From Tipula vernalis (taxonomy: Eukaryota > Arthropoda > Insecta > Diptera > Tipulidae), in NCBI GenBank assembly GCA_958295665.1, contig OY282560.1, positions 263,982,641 through 264,046,640 on the forward strand: a stretch of 64,000 nucleotides of DNA, given 5' to 3'. Shown piece by piece: positions 1 through 11,376 of this stretch; positions within the stretch are counted from its first letter, which is position 1, and each line of letters begins with the position of its first letter. The position numbers and the translations under genes are program-made. The notes beneath the pieces were generated by a model. It had not been told where the DNA came from, ran no database searches, and saw nothing but the letters and a program-made list of their open reading frames with translations.

Positions 1-154
1 TCATATTTCTGTTTATTAAAAATTTAAATTGTCTGTATGTAATCAATTTAATTTTTCGGCTTTTTATAGACAAATATATTAATTGGTCATGAAATTCCCA
101 ATATTTTCGATATCGTACACCCTCCCCGTAATTTAGCCCAAGGGCCAAGAGTTA

Positions 155-486
155 AGGGGTAACCAGTGAATTAGTAAGAATCCTTTAATTTGACGAAATT
201 ATTTCCTTAGATAATATTTGACATATCGGCCACCGAATCCGCAAAAACTGATAAATACAGTATTCAAATTCTAATGTAAATAGCAAAATTTATTATTTTT
301 AAGGAAAATATGCTTTAAAAATTTGTATGTATTCTAACATATCCTTCAGTTTGCCCGTTAATTTTCGCTCTCTTAAGTGACGGCTGAACTGAACGAAAAG
401 TTCTTAAAGATTCGCTGGTCAGAAACATGAACTTTCTGTATATCGCGTTCTTACTTAAAGCTGTTACTGACTTGCTGGTTCCCCCA
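155..486. mobile_element. MITE, PIF/Harbinger-like, nested in family A left arm
   Basis: The block begins AGGGGTAACCAG and ends CTGGTTCCCCCA, a short imperfect terminal inverted repeat. It is flanked by TTA on both sides (152-154 and 487-489). The uninterrupted arm at about 2180-2196, read in reverse complement, has AGAGTTATACAAATG with a single TTA, so it is a clean empty site. A 3-bp TTA duplication is typical of PIF/Harbinger elements. There is no coding content in 332 bp. Confidence 0.7.
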
Positions 487-908
487 TTATACAAATGTAT
501 TACTCTTCAAAAATGAGAAACTTCCTTGAGTTCCTATGTTGGTAGTTTGGTTTCGTACTTCGTCTACTCATCAGGTAGCTACAACTAAACTACAAAAATA
601 CCATTCTCGCCATTCACAATAAGTATCTGGCCAGAACGTACTGACATAGTGAATTATATCACTACATCAAAAACCAAAGGAGAAACCTTAATTTGTGTGT
701 ATTATGCCGACACGAATATTTATTAAGATTTTAAATTGTCTGTCTGTAATCAATTGATTCAATCAATCAATTGAAGAATAAATTGGTTACAGACAGACAA
801 TTTAAATTCTTAATAAATATTCGTGTGGGTATAATACGCACACAAATGAGGTTTCTCCTTGGGTTTTTGATGTGGTGAATATAATTCACTATGCCAGTAC
901 GTTCTAGA

Positions 909-2037
909 TAGGAACCAAGCGCAAATTTTAGAGAGAAAAAAATTCGATATAAAATTATATTAAAAAAAAAAAACAAAATTGAATGCAACCAAAACTGCTG
1001 TAAAATAATTTCGTGCATGAAACCAAATTAAAAAACTCGATATATAAAAGAAAATCTTATTAGTACGTATTGAGGGTACTTAGAAAATTTTAAAAAGCTG
1101 TTTATATATTTTTAAACCAAATAAATTATTCTTTATACTTTTTAACAAAAGCAAAATTTGCATTTATATTTCTAATCCAGCTACTGAAGATGAAGGACGA
1201 TACATATAAATAGATAAGAATACCACTGGATTATTTTTTTTTTTTAAATGCTAACTGTGCTAAAGTTTGCTAAATTAATTTAGTCAATTAGTTGAGAAGC
1301 TTTTTCTGTTTATTCACGATAAACCAATGCCTCACTTTTTTTATGTAATTTCATGATAATAGGTTTTCCTTAAAGGGCAATAGACAAGCGACAAAAAGAC
1401 AGAACCTTTTTGGAACCTTATTGCAGAAAATTTGAATTCCGTTTTATCCTTTAATCTTTCGCGGATAAACAAAAATATTGCTGGATCTGCTGAGACAGTC
1501 GCTAAATTTTCAAATAAAGTTCGAGAATTTGAAACACTGCAACTTTAAGTGATCAAAATTTAAGTCAAACGACGTTTTGCTGGGACTGGGACGAAAAGAT
1601 AAAATTTCAGTTGCATTTTTTGTTAGTTCATTGGAAAGTTCCATTTTATAGATTTATTTTATTTAAATGATACGTAGCAGCATGTTTGTTTGACGGCATA
1701 TGCCGGTATGTCCGCAGAAGAGTTAACAATATTTGGTGCACATTGGCCAAAAGACTTTTTAAACTCTCATATTAGATACCTAAAATTTAATCAATATATT
1801 TTTAATTGGAAAAAAATAAAATCGCGCAAACTAAAAATATCAGCGTCTAATCTGTATGCCACAACAATTTTTTCAAAACGTCAAAGTATTTTGTAAACAA
1901 GCAAAATGAATAAAAATTACACAGGCTTCTGCTGTAAAAAAAAAAAATATTTTAAAGTTAAACGTACGTTATTCTAGCCAACTACAATAAATGTATATCG
2001 AGGTTTTTTTCGCTAAAATTTGCGATTGGTTCCTATG
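909..2037. mobile_element. TIR element nested in family A right arm
   Basis: The left end TAGGAACCAAGCGCAAATTT and right end (reverse complement) TAGGAACCAATCGCAAATTT form a terminal inverted repeat of about 22 bp with one mismatch. The flanks carry CTAGAT at 904-909 and 2038-2043. The left arm of the surrounding palindrome lacks this block. The interior is AT-rich and shows no recognisable transposase; the 68-codon open frame at 1690-1896 matches no family I know. The exact ends are uncertain by 1-3 bases. Superfamily unknown. Confidence 0.55.
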
Positions 2038-2372
2038 CTAGATACTTAATGTGAATGGCGAGAGTTGCATTTTTGAACTTTGATCGTAGCTACCTGATGA
2101 ATAGACCAACCTTTCAGTACGAAACCAAACTACCAACATAGAACTCAAGAAGGTTTCTTATTTTTGAAGAGTAATACATTTGTATAACTCTTGCCCCTTC
2201 GGCTAAAGTACGGGGAAGGGGAATGATATTTCTATTGTACTTTTTTCAGTAGGTATGTTTCTGATTTACCAAATCGAAAATATTGGGAATGTCATGAACA
2301 ATTAATATATTGGTCTATAAAAAGCTGAAAAAATCAATATTTCTGTTTGTAATTAATTAATTTGTTTCAAAA

Positions 2373-2672
2373 ATGGAAAGAAAACATATTCTTAATAGTT
2401 CTAAGAGACAATTAAATCGACGGAAACGAGATGTACAAAAAAAATCTTTTAAAAACAGTCAGTATGGCAGTGAAGAAAAAACCAGGAGTTTTACAAACAA
2501 TTTTATTAATATTGGCGGCATTTATGAGAAAGATAATCTAAGTGTTAATCGTGTAAATAGAAATGTAAATAATGGTGTAAATAGTGATGTGAATTTTGAT
2601 ATAAAACGTGTAGTAAATAACATTAACTATATTATTTTATATCGTTTCATTCATTTCTCGGAAATATGCTGA
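2373..2672 (+). CDS. Unrecognised short basic ORF, possibly a first exon of a TE gene
   Basis: This is an open frame of 99 codons from an ATG just outside the family A palindrome. The product is strongly basic at its N-terminus (residues 1-30 rich in K, R and N), then Asn/Val-rich (about residues 50-85) with repeated VN pairs. No domain is recognisable. Short basic starts of this kind occur in orphan genes associated with insect transposons, but that is only an impression. AT-rich DNA gives such frames by chance, so it may not be real. Confidence 0.2.
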   Translation: MERKHILNSSKRQLNRRKRDVQKKSFKNSQYGSEEKTRSFTNNFINIGGIYEKDNLSVNRVNRNVNNGVNSDVNFDIKRVVNNINYIILYRFIHFSEIC

Positions 2673-3163
2673 TTTTTAAAGTTAGTATGCTGTTCGGTTT
2701 GCCAAATTAGAAGCTACTTTGGTTGAAATAAAACAGGCCGTCATCACACCAAAGGTGTCGGTAAGGGATATCACTGTTGATATTCCGAAACCGAGTTGGT
2801 TTCGCTTGATAAGCAGTGTACCGCAAAGGATTTGGTGAGAGATTTATATAAAAATAATTAGTTTTATAATAACTTGTCTTAATTGAATTTTTATTTTATT
2901 TATAGGTTACTATTTTTCAAAATGTAGGCGTTTAACGGAAATCATTTAGGAAGAGGTGCTCTTGAACTTCAATTGGGCTGTAGTTGAGGGCAAAAGGAAT
3001 TTTTCATCGTTTTAAAATTTAAATCAAACTCTATTTGATAAGGTTTTTGTTAAATAACTGGTTATTAATTTTTGAAAATATTAAAACTAATTTTTTCTTT
3101 TCTATTAGGATCATTCAAAAATTTCTTGCTTTGAAGATTACGTAAAATTCGTAAAGAGCGAGA

Positions 3164-3182
3164 TTATATATATATATATATA

Positions 3183-3230
<48 letters not shown>

Positions 3231-3246
3231 CCAATATTATATATAT
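3164..3246. repeat. (TA)n microsatellite
   Basis: About 80 bases of nearly uninterrupted TA dinucleotides, broken at 3184-3186 and again near 3229-3236. Confidence 0.95.
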
Positions 3247-3649
3247 GTTCCCATGCTTTTAAATGCGAACGTCTTTATAAAACAAATAAGCAGAAGAAAC
3301 CTGAGCTAAACTTGAAAGTGCCAAGCAAACACAACGTGACCACGCGAATGGAAAATTTCAATCATTTAGCTAAGTTAGCATATTTTAAAATAGTTAAGAA
3401 TATAAAATAAATAAGTTAGTAGTAATGTAGTTTTAAAAGGTGTAACATCTAAAATTAATAAATAAACGAATAAATTGTAATAAAATCGAAAATAAATAAT
3501 TTTTTTTTATGTTCGCGTAAATGTACAACTCATAATTGGCGCTGCCTCGGTTTAAGTGAAAAGTAAAGTGTGTATTGAAAAAATAGTGCTAGAATTAGTG
3601 AATAAAAACTAATTCACAGTGATTCCGTTGCGGGACATACAAGAAAATT

Positions 3650-4699
3650 ATGCGAGTGAAGTTTTTCCTAACTTTTCCTAAAAAATTACAACAACAATAT
3701 TTTGCATTAGTATTGTTGAAAAAAGAATTCATTTAGGCGAAACTCGATTTAAAATATTTTTAAAAAATAAACGCGACAATTAAATATTTTATTAAAAAAC
3801 ACTTTTATCATAAAACATAAGAATTTATCTATTTTTTGTTAATCATCTAGTGTAGTAATAAACCTAAAACTTGGGAAATATTGACTTACAATACTTAAAT
3901 AAAATAGTGTGCACATATTGCACAGCAGCATTCATAAGCAATACTAAGTACTTTCTAACCGTTTAGCATCAACTTCAGTGGAATGGCCAGAATTCTTAGA
4001 TCAATAGAAATATTTGTGCAATATTTCATAAATATCTAATGGGTCTCACAGAGTGTCCATGGCGATTGAAAAATTAAAATTTTTATTTGGGCCATAGAAG
4101 CATTCCTAAGCAATACTAAGTACTTTCTAACCGTTTAGCATCAACTTCAGTGGTATGGCCAGAATTCTTAGATCAATAGAAATATTTGTGCAACATTTCA
4201 TAAATATCTAATGGGTCTCACAGGGTGTCCATGGCGATTGAAAAATTAAGATTTTTATTTGGGCCATAAAAGCATTCCTAAGCAATACTAGTACTTTCTA
4301 ACCGTTTAGCATCAACTTCAGTGGTATGGCACAAATATTTCTATTGATCTAAGAATTCTGGCCATACCACTGAAGTTGATGCTAAACGGTTAGAAAGTAC
4401 TTAGTATTGCTTATGAATGCTGCTGTGCAATATGTGCACACTATTTTATTTAAGTATTGTAAGTCAATATTTCCTAAGTTTTAGATTTATTACTACACTA
4501 GATGATTAACAGAAAATAGATAAATTCTTATGTTTTATGATAAAAGTGTTTTTTAATAAAATATTTAATTGTCGCGTTTATTTTTTTAAAAATATTTTAA
4601 ATCGAGTTTCGCCTAAATGAATTCTTTTTTCACCAATACTAATGCAAAACATTGTTGTTGTTATTTTTTAGGAAAAGTTAGGAAAAACTTCACTCGCAT
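3650..4699. mobile_element. Long-TIR palindromic element with 8-bp target duplication
   Basis: The 1050-bp element begins ATGCGAGTGAAGTTTTTCC and ends with its reverse complement. The arms (about 3650-4015 and 4329-4699) are nearly identical inverted copies. It is flanked by a perfect 8-bp direct repeat AGAAAATT at 3642-3649 and 4700-4707. The centre holds 172-bp tandem repeats. There is no coding capacity. The 8-bp duplication fits hAT or P-type elements; the termini do not match the usual CAGNG start of hAT, so the superfamily is left open. It sits between a Gypsy PBS-like site and LTR-like DNA, and so appears younger than that relic. Confidence 0.85.
3928..4330 (+). repeat. Tandem repeat, 172-bp unit, 2.3 copies
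   Basis: Units start at 3928, 4100 and 4272, each beginning GCATTC-TAAGCAATACTA and containing a conserved TCTCACAG-GTGTCCATGGCG segment. The third unit is cut short where the sequence switches into the inverted arm. The array is the centre of the palindromic element 3650-4699. Confidence 0.9.
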
Positions 4700-4726
4700 A
4701 GAAAATTTATGAATTGTGTTTTTTTT

Positions 4727-4745
4727 TAGTTATAACCGTGACATC
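4727..4745 (+). promoter_or_regulatory. Possible Gypsy primer-binding site
   Basis: TATAACCGTGACATCTCG resembles the primer-binding region (…CGACCGTGACA…) that I associate with mdg1/412-type Gypsy elements, and lies upstream of a gag-like frame. A second PBS-like string, TTGGCGCTGCC, is at 3536-3546. Either could be the real one; the LTR itself cannot be delimited here. Confidence 0.3.
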
Positions 4746-4957
4746 TCGGGCTAAAGGGTAATCCGCCTATAGGACTTGCGATCACGCCACACGACACACC
4801 GAAACACACTTAAAACCAGCTCTCACGACAGCAAAATCAGGTAAGAATTTTTTTATTAAAACTATTACCGATAACGGCTAATCGATGCACTACTAGATAC
4901 GTACAGAAAATAAAAACCCCACGGGAGACGTTTACCATCGCTCACTACCAGATAGAC

Positions 4958-5660
4958 GCGAAACTGACCGCTTCCGCCTGAGGAAATAGTTGAAGTGAAC
5001 CGGCCGGTAGCTGACATCTTCCGAATACCTGATCCAATTAAATCGATACCTAATTTCGATGGGAACGAGAAACAGCTAACGGCATGGCTTAAAACAGCCG
5101 AAGATACGTTACGTATGTTCGAACCTTTAGTTCCGCCAGCACAGCTTACAATGTACGTACAAGCCGTGAAATCAAGATTGAAGGTAAAGCTAGGGATTTC
5201 CTATGCTTGGCAGAGGATCCAGAAACGTTTCTAGAGATGAAACAAATATTGCTTGACGCACTAGGCGACAAGCAAGAATTAACATATTATAAATCGCAAC
5301 TCTGGTCAACGAAGCAAAATGAAAATATGACCATACACAGTTATTTTAATAAAATAAAAAAAAAACTGTGCAAAACATAAAGTCACTGTTAAGGCAAAAG
5401 AAACTATATAATGAGTTTTGGTCTGCGGTCAGTTCTTTCATCGAACAAGATGCACTAGCTGCATTTCTTTCGGGCTTGAGAAAGTCATATTTTGGCTACG
5501 CAGAAGCGGCAAAGCCGAAATGTATGGAGGAAGCGTATGCAGACCTATGCAAATTCAGCAGCAATGAGCTGATATCTAATAATTCAAAGAAAACAAACGC
5601 TATCCCACAAAGAAAAAACCTGTTCAATAATAACCAACCGAAATTTAATACGGTTTAACA
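4958..5660 (+). pseudogene. gag: Gag relic, Ty3/Gypsy
   Basis: The frame from about 4958 (no ATG; preceded by a TGA) encodes a segment with IPNFDGNEKQLTAWL, typical of the N-terminal capsid region of Gypsy-type Gag. After about residue 70 the frame shifts, continuing in another frame around 5200-5340 (DPETFLEMKQILLDALGDK) and then 5368-5658. These pieces follow capsid order. No CCHC zinc knuckle is evident. At least two frameshifts make it non-functional. A splice-donor-like CAGGTAAGA at 4838-4846 lies upstream. Confidence 0.65.
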
Positions 5661-5929
5661 AAAAAAATCTAAAGAGTTTAACCAATTAAACAATTGAAAA
5701 CAAAGCTATTCGGTTCATGAATCTCCGAGTACTCCTATGGACATAGACGTGTCCATGAGATCGAGGAACACGTATAATAAAATGTTGGTTAATAATAACG
5801 AAATTACCGAGGTTACTCAAGAGTATCCATCACAATCTACGACTTCTGACTGTTATCAAGAAGCCGCAGATCCCGACATGGGAAATTTTCAGGAAAACCT
5901 GAACTCAGATACGGAAGATTAAATTTTCT

Positions 5930-6612
5930 TCCATACCTGAAGTGTTACAGAAATCAACTAAAACGTATAGTAACACTTCTTATTGATACTGGCGCGTATA
6001 AGTTTGACCGCTATTACCACGAAATTTTTATAATCATATTGTAACCATGAACACTACCGAAAATGGCGACTGGTTTGTATCAGATTTTGAACAGTTAATC
6101 AAAAAAATAACAGTAAAACCAGGATTTTATAAAGTCAACAAATTTAGAATTACGGTGAGGGTACTCACGGATAATCCTGATCCACCAGGGAATCTCCCAA
6201 AACTAAAATTAAAAGTCAATAACTTCGAAACAATTAATCCAGTCCCGGTATCAAAACACGAAAGTATCAATAGGGGAACCATTAAAGATCTAATCAGAAT
6301 GGAACAATTGAGTGAAAACGAAAAAAATGAACTATCCGAAACCATTTCCAAAACCAAAAAGTATTGTTGAGGCAAGGCGAAAAATTGTCTTCGACAACAA
6401 TTGTTGAACACAAGATTAAAAAAGAACAAATACAGGAAATGTTAAATAGTGGAATAATAATAGTCCCAAAAAACTTGGACGCGTCGAGAAAACTTAAAAT
6501 CCGAGTTCTAATCGACTATCCGAAACTAAACGAGAAAACTATAAACGACAAATTCCCGATACCACAGATCGAAGAGTTATTGGATAACTTAGGAAAGTCA
6601 GCAAGCACTTAG
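5930..6612 (+). pseudogene. pol: Pol relic (protease to RT start), Ty3/Gypsy
   Basis: The aspartic protease motif LLIDTGA is at about 5970-5990. Following frames run through a linker (6047-6370) into the N-terminal part of reverse transcriptase (6364-6612), where IVEHKI, VLIDYPKLNEKT and FPIPQIEELLDNLG line up with the start of Gypsy RT. The codons for the proline/serine-rich loop before the conserved VPKK are missing. The frame breaks near 6366 and the homology stops at about 6610, so the catalytic YxDD block, RNase H and integrase are absent. This belongs to the same element as the gag relic just upstream. Confidence 0.7.
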
Positions 6613-6990
6613 GATGAGTATTATAAGTCGGTGTTTTTAGGGTTGATGCACCCCGCACATCACCTCCCTTATTTCCGAACTTCCTAGGCCAAAAAATTTG
6701 AAAGAATTCACAACTAGAGAGATGAAACACTCGGCGCGCGAGGGAAGACAACAACTTGTTAGGGTTAGTAAGCCAATTTGATGGTAAAAGAGAGAGAAGT
6801 AGAAAGAAATAGCTTAATAGATACATGTAAACTTAAAGGATTTAAGTGTTGGATAAAATTCTAAACATTTTAGTGTTAGAACTTAAAGGTGCTTGACGAA
6901 TAAAAACAAATAAATTAAATAAATGTGTTAGATACAATAGGTGTTTGGTTCAAAATTCTATTTAGTTGGTAAACTGCGGAGAAGATAGAG
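6613..6990. other. Unassigned sequence after truncated pol
   Basis: Non-coding, somewhat less AT-rich sequence begins exactly where RT homology ends. It contains a short polyadenylation-like AATAAA region near 6899-6925. It could be an LTR or part of an unrelated element inserted into pol, but I see no second copy in the window to test this. Confidence 0.25.
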
Positions 6991-8470
6991 AGAATAACGA
7001 CAAACATACATAAAATAGAAACCACCAAGCAAATTCAGTGATCTAGGCAAGCCCAAGGGCATCCCCCTTTCAGAAAATTTTCATTTTAGTCTAAAAATCA
7101 TAAATGAAGTGCGTTGATAGAAGAAGATTTTTATACAACCTCCCTCCCTGCCTATGATTTACCGTATATAGTATACAACAATTGGGTTCATATAGTTTAA
7201 TTAAATTTGAAACAATCTATGTATATATTCCAGAAAATAATGAAATGTTTTGATTAGAAAACGCCCGTGCGAGAAAATATTACGCTGACACCGTATCACA
7301 CCAAACCATACTTTTTCTTACGTTATGTGAAAATTGTTTCATTGTCACGCATTCAATAATAATAACAAATTCAATTACAAGATTACATAATTTTTTTTAA
7401 TCTTTCTACAAAAATGTGTAATATTCTAAATTCACTTAACCAAAATCTATTTTGCTTCATTTTCATCTTTAGAAAAAAAAGACGAAGAGTATAAAAAAAG
7501 CGAAATTCTAAATAAGCTCCATAGGGTGTTATAATTCGATTTTATTAATTTATAAGTTGATATGTACAGACTATGTGTTTATGATGTTAGAAAATTATCC
7601 CTCTCTAACTATGGGTATACATAACTATAAAGACTATAAAAGAAACTCAATTTAATTAAAAAGTCTAGAGACAAAATACTTTTACTTAAGTATAAGATTA
7701 TATTTGTTAAATCCACCATGGCAAACCTAAATAAATTACCATAACATACATCTAATGTATCATATTGTTATAAAACCTTTAACGTGCTTTTATCAATATA
7801 TCAAAATCATCTATCAATCTTGACATTATTAAAAACAATCCTTGACACTAAATAAATAAAATGTTCAAGAAGTGGGAAAACGTATAAAAGGGGATAATCA
7901 ATTCTTAATTTATCTCAAACATTTTATTTTTATTCAAATGAATTTGTCTCTTATTGCATTACCTGTATAAAGCGAAGTATGAATATTTAATCTGCAGTTA
8001 CTTGACTAAACCTGAAATTAATTTTGGATCATACCTTTTTTAAATTCTGTGTAGTGAACAAATTACTTCTTTTCATGTCACCATAAAAACCGATAAGATT
8101 CACCACACAGACGATACATAATTGTTTCTTTCGCAAGTTGAGAACGCTACAAATTTAAAGATTATCCTAAGAAAAACTCACTATTCCACTCAAAATACAT
8201 AAACATGTCTCCTTATATAATTTATTTGAAGTATGTCGTGGTCTTGGCGGCTGAAATATATTGAGAATAATGTATAATCTTTTATTAGCGGGGAATTATT
8301 TTTAGATCGTTAACAGGAAATTGTTCGGTTGGAAGCATGGTCATGAAATGACCAATGTCATAATAAAAGAAAATTGTCAAGAAAAAAAGATGTTTGTGTC
8401 TTTTAAGATTAATTAGTTGTAATTTTGATTATGTATGTGTTAACAATCTCTTCATAGTAGAAATTGATCT
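6991..8470. other. Gene-free AT-rich stretch
   Basis: I see no open frame of interest, no inverted repeat with clear ends and no RNA gene here. Composition is strongly AT-rich throughout. Confidence 0.6.
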
Positions 8471-8474
8471 CAGT

Positions 8475-10110
8475 TCAGTATCCACTCCTCGTCAGGCGGC
8501 ACTTGCGTAAGCCTAACGTCAATGATGCCTTCCGTTGCTTCAACGTGACCACAATGTTTGCATTCTACTGGACATGGTCGTCTTGATAATGCGTCGGCAT
8601 TTCCGTGTGCACTTCCCTTACGAAGTTCGATTTGGAAATCGTAACTTTGAAGACGTTCGATCCATCGCGTTTCTTATCCCTCTGGGCTCTTGAATTGCAC
8701 TAGCCACCGTAAAGCACCGGGATCCGTCCGTAAATGGAATTTTTGGCCATAAAGATACTTATGGAAAGCTTAACGCAGTGGGATGCTTTCTTAGTGTCAC
8801 GCAATAATTACGCTCCGGTTTTGATAATATTGTGACGGTGACACCTAGTGTGTAATAGAATAAGTTAAAATTAATAGCTCAATGTTAAACTGTTCTAAAT
8901 GGAATTTTGCATGATAAAATTGTTCTACACTATTCTAACTAGAAAAATCATGAGCTTTCTAGAAGTTTGGTTTGTGTATATAAAAAGGCGAACGAAGTCG
9001 AATTGGATTAATAATATTTGGTAAGCGATAGTATAAAGATTAAAAGGAATTAAAAAGTGATTTAAAAAGTGTTGTAGTGCGATAAATAAAGTAAAAGTGA
9101 TCAGTAAAATTTAAGAATAATTTATATAAAGTGATTTTGTGAATTTTTATTGATAAACTGTGTTGTAATAAATTTTGTGAAATAAATAAATTCGTTGGTG
9201 ATAACTTGAATTGAGTTTGTATTATTCACAATCCAGTGATACGAACCTTGATTGACAAGGCAAAAACGTAACAATATTCTGGAGTAGTATGCAATAACCT
9301 GTTCTTGGCCATTAAATGTTTAGGTCTTGGCCAGTCCTTTACCGCTGTGATCTTTTATTCGTCGAAATCCTTGGCCATAATGATGATGTAGTCCAAATAT
9401 ATTAAGCACGTCTTCCAATGTAATCCTTTTAGCATGGCCTAACATTAAATTTCCAAAGTCCGTTACCCACTTCCATCTGCCAGTAGCCGCTTTGTAGATC
9501 TAATGTCGAAAATATTTGAGCATCCGATAACGTATGTAATATGTCGTCGATCCTTGGCAGTAGGTAGCTATCTTTTTTAGTCACAGCATTGAGTTTTCGG
9601 TAATCAACGCATAATGGTTCGATTAAACCTGCCGTCTGCATTTCTGTTACCATTCGGTCGACTTCTTGTTGTTTTGCCAATGGCAATCTCCTGGGTGGTT
9701 GATGAATCGGCATCGCTGTTCCCCTTACCATTGAGCACCTTTCGTTATTATCCGATGTACTACAGAATATGGACATTTACCGTTTGAGTAGTTGATGTGC
9801 AGAATTTTTCTGTGCCACACTAAGATCTTCGGTCCATTTCTGTACGAGTTGTTCTACCATTTCTTTCTGCCCTTGCTTGTCGGCTTTTTCAATCGGACTT
9901 TTCTGACACACTTTATTATTGTCGATACCTCGGCACATTTGCTGATGATTTAGTTTTATCCGAAACTCTACAGTCGTTGTCTGGTTTACTTAAGGCTTTC
10001 CCGATTATAATTTCCTTCCACAACCCATAACCTAGGTGGCCCAGAACCTCCTCCCTCCAATCTTATCTGATCTTTATCCGGTAGTTTGAAGTGGCAACTC
10101 GATGTTATCG
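8475..10110 (-). pseudogene. pol: Pol relic (RT and RNase H), Ty3/Gypsy, minus strand
   Basis: Reading the minus strand from 10110 downward, the frame at 9776-9429 carries RT blocks: residues about 27-50 precede an internal deletion, then VDYRKLNAVTKKDSYLLPRI and STLDLQSGYWQMEV. The catalytic loop region follows near 9420-9360 as IYLDYIII, where the expected second aspartate of YLDD is Y. RNase H and post-RNase H sequence continue at about 8825-8475 (LSKPERNYCVT-like, GALRWL, HGNADALSRRPC). It is interrupted by a solo LTR at 8831-9273 and by several frameshifts. No integrase is visible. Confidence 0.8.
8831..9273 (+). mobile_element. Solo LTR, Ty3/Gypsy, 4-bp target duplication
   Basis: This 443-bp block starts TGTGACGGTGACACC, ends AACGTAACA and is flanked by ATAT on both sides (8827-8830 and 9274-9277). 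It interrupts the minus-strand pol in the opposite orientation. Its first 200 bp closely match the reverse complement of 11640-11819, including TTGGTTTGTGTATATAAAAA with a TATA-like box. It is therefore a solo LTR of the same family as the element it landed in. A 4-bp duplication fits Ty3/Gypsy. It is probably the result of LTR-LTR recombination. Confidence 0.85.
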
Positions 10111-10184
10111 TAAGTTAATACTCCTCGTCCAACATCTACCACGAACCTATCCATATTATCTTCAATCATTTTTTCCAGATTTTT

Positions 10185-10310
10185 CATATTTTTTTGCCTT
10201 TTATTATTGTACTATCTCCATTTGCCGTTTGTAATTTCAATCCATTAGCTGGTTGTATACCTCCACAGATCAGATTTTTACAGATAATCGTGCGATTTGC
10301 TCCCGTATCC
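10185..10310 (-). pseudogene. Aspartic protease relic, Ty3/Gypsy, minus strand
   Basis: On the minus strand LDTGANRTII is readable at about 10308-10279, followed by a stretch ending LQTANGDSTIIKG, matching the active-site and flap regions of Gypsy protease. It lies between the gag-like coiled coil and RT of the same relic, in the expected order. A stop codon immediately precedes the motif. Confidence 0.7.
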
Positions 10311-10639
10311 AGGGTAATGATTCAGTTTGTACCATCAATGCCGCCTTTGATTGTTGAGCTGTCACCGCCTCGTACTACTTTCGATACGCGGGTGGAGGTT
10401 ATGGGGAAATCACATACCCTAAAATTTGATTTTGCTGCTTCCGTCTCGATATGTTGGTTCCGACCGCTCGTTGCTAATACTGATGTCAATTTCTACTCGG
10501 GAAAGAGAGGGTTTGGTAATGGCCCGATCTCGTTCTTCAATGCACAAGCAATGGTTTCCGCGAAGGTTGCTTCAGGTGACAATATCACCGTCCTGCGTGT
10601 CTCCGAATCTCGATTACCGCCAATGAACGCGTGAATTTT

Positions 10640-11376
10640 AAGCCTTTCCATGTAATCGGCCGACGGCTCGGTTGTTGATGAAAATTCCTGAAGCGATTAT
10701 CCTTCCTTTTGATAGCGGCTTTTCAATTCCATGCGAGAGATTTCACTCTTGTGGTCACTGCCGTACTTCCGATCCAGCGCCTTAATAATTTCGAGATACC
10801 TGTTGCGATCTTTTCCTGAATGGTTTGTAAGGCTTCCACTGCTTCACATTTTAGGGTCACTATTAGAGCTACAACAAGATGTTCATCATTTGAGTGATTT
10901 TGATTGGTATAGCCGTTTCAAATTGAAATTTGAAAATGACGAAAGATGTTGTTCCGTGGAATGTTGGTGGGTTTAATTTGATTAAGTGAACGGTCTGAAC
11001 TACAGTGTGATATTGTTCCACTTGCCTTGACGTCAGTCAGCTCTTCCTCGAGACGATGAAACTCTATTTGAAATTCAGCTTGTAATTTTTGTTTCACCTG
11101 TTGAACTTCGGTTTGCAATTTTTCTTCAAGGTGTTGAAATTTCGTTTCTAATTTTTGGTCAACCTTTTGAATCTCCATTTGCAGCTTTTCTACTTCGCCC
11201 TGTATGTTAGTAGATAATTTGAGAGATTTCTCGTCCATTCTCTTTCGATCATCTGCTATTTCTTGGATTGATTGTCGAATTTTTTCCATTTGTCGTTCGT
11301 TTTGTTGTTTCATTACGAGGTTTGACTGCTCAATTTTCTCCATTTGTCGCTCGTATTGTTGTTTCATTATACCCAT
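10640..11376 (-). pseudogene. gag: Gag-like relic with coiled coil, minus strand
   Basis: The frame 11376-10918 (152 codons) begins MGIMKQQYERQMEKIEQSN and is almost entirely an extended coiled coil: two near-identical KQQ-ERQMEKI blocks (residues about 4-35), then heptad-like KLQMEIQKVDQKLETKFQ and related repeats to about residue 115. Such coiled-coil N-termini precede capsid in one group of dipteran Gypsy elements. The sequence from 10900 down to 10640 continues Gag in broken frames. Upstream stops at about 11390 and 11400 cut it off from its probable start near 11540. Confidence 0.55.

Larger units (their letters stand above)
55..2345. repeat. Family A palindromic foldback-type element with nested insertions
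   Basis: The sequence folds about a centre near 765. Bases 645-760 are the reverse complement of 770-905, and the outer left arm (55-154 plus 490-640) is the reverse complement of 2041-2345 with only scattered differences. Shared landmarks include the motif around CAGTACGTTCTGGCCAGATA, a CCCCGTA/TACGGGG stretch and the tail GAAAATATTGGGAATG. Two blocks have no counterpart in the opposite arm (155-486 and about 909-2037) and are nested insertions. A third copy lies at 55401-55830. No coding capacity is evident. The superfamily is undetermined because no clean target duplication is visible at the outer ends. Confidence 0.75.

Noticed and set aside
3536..3546. TTGGCGCTGCC as the definite primer-binding site of the 4.7-6.6 kb Gypsy relic
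   Set aside because: It is more than 1 kb upstream, separated by the palindromic element, and a second candidate closer to gag exists; neither LTR end can be confirmed.
10194..10976. Plus-strand frames across the second Gypsy relic
   Set aside because: They are antisense to protease and Gag on the minus strand.
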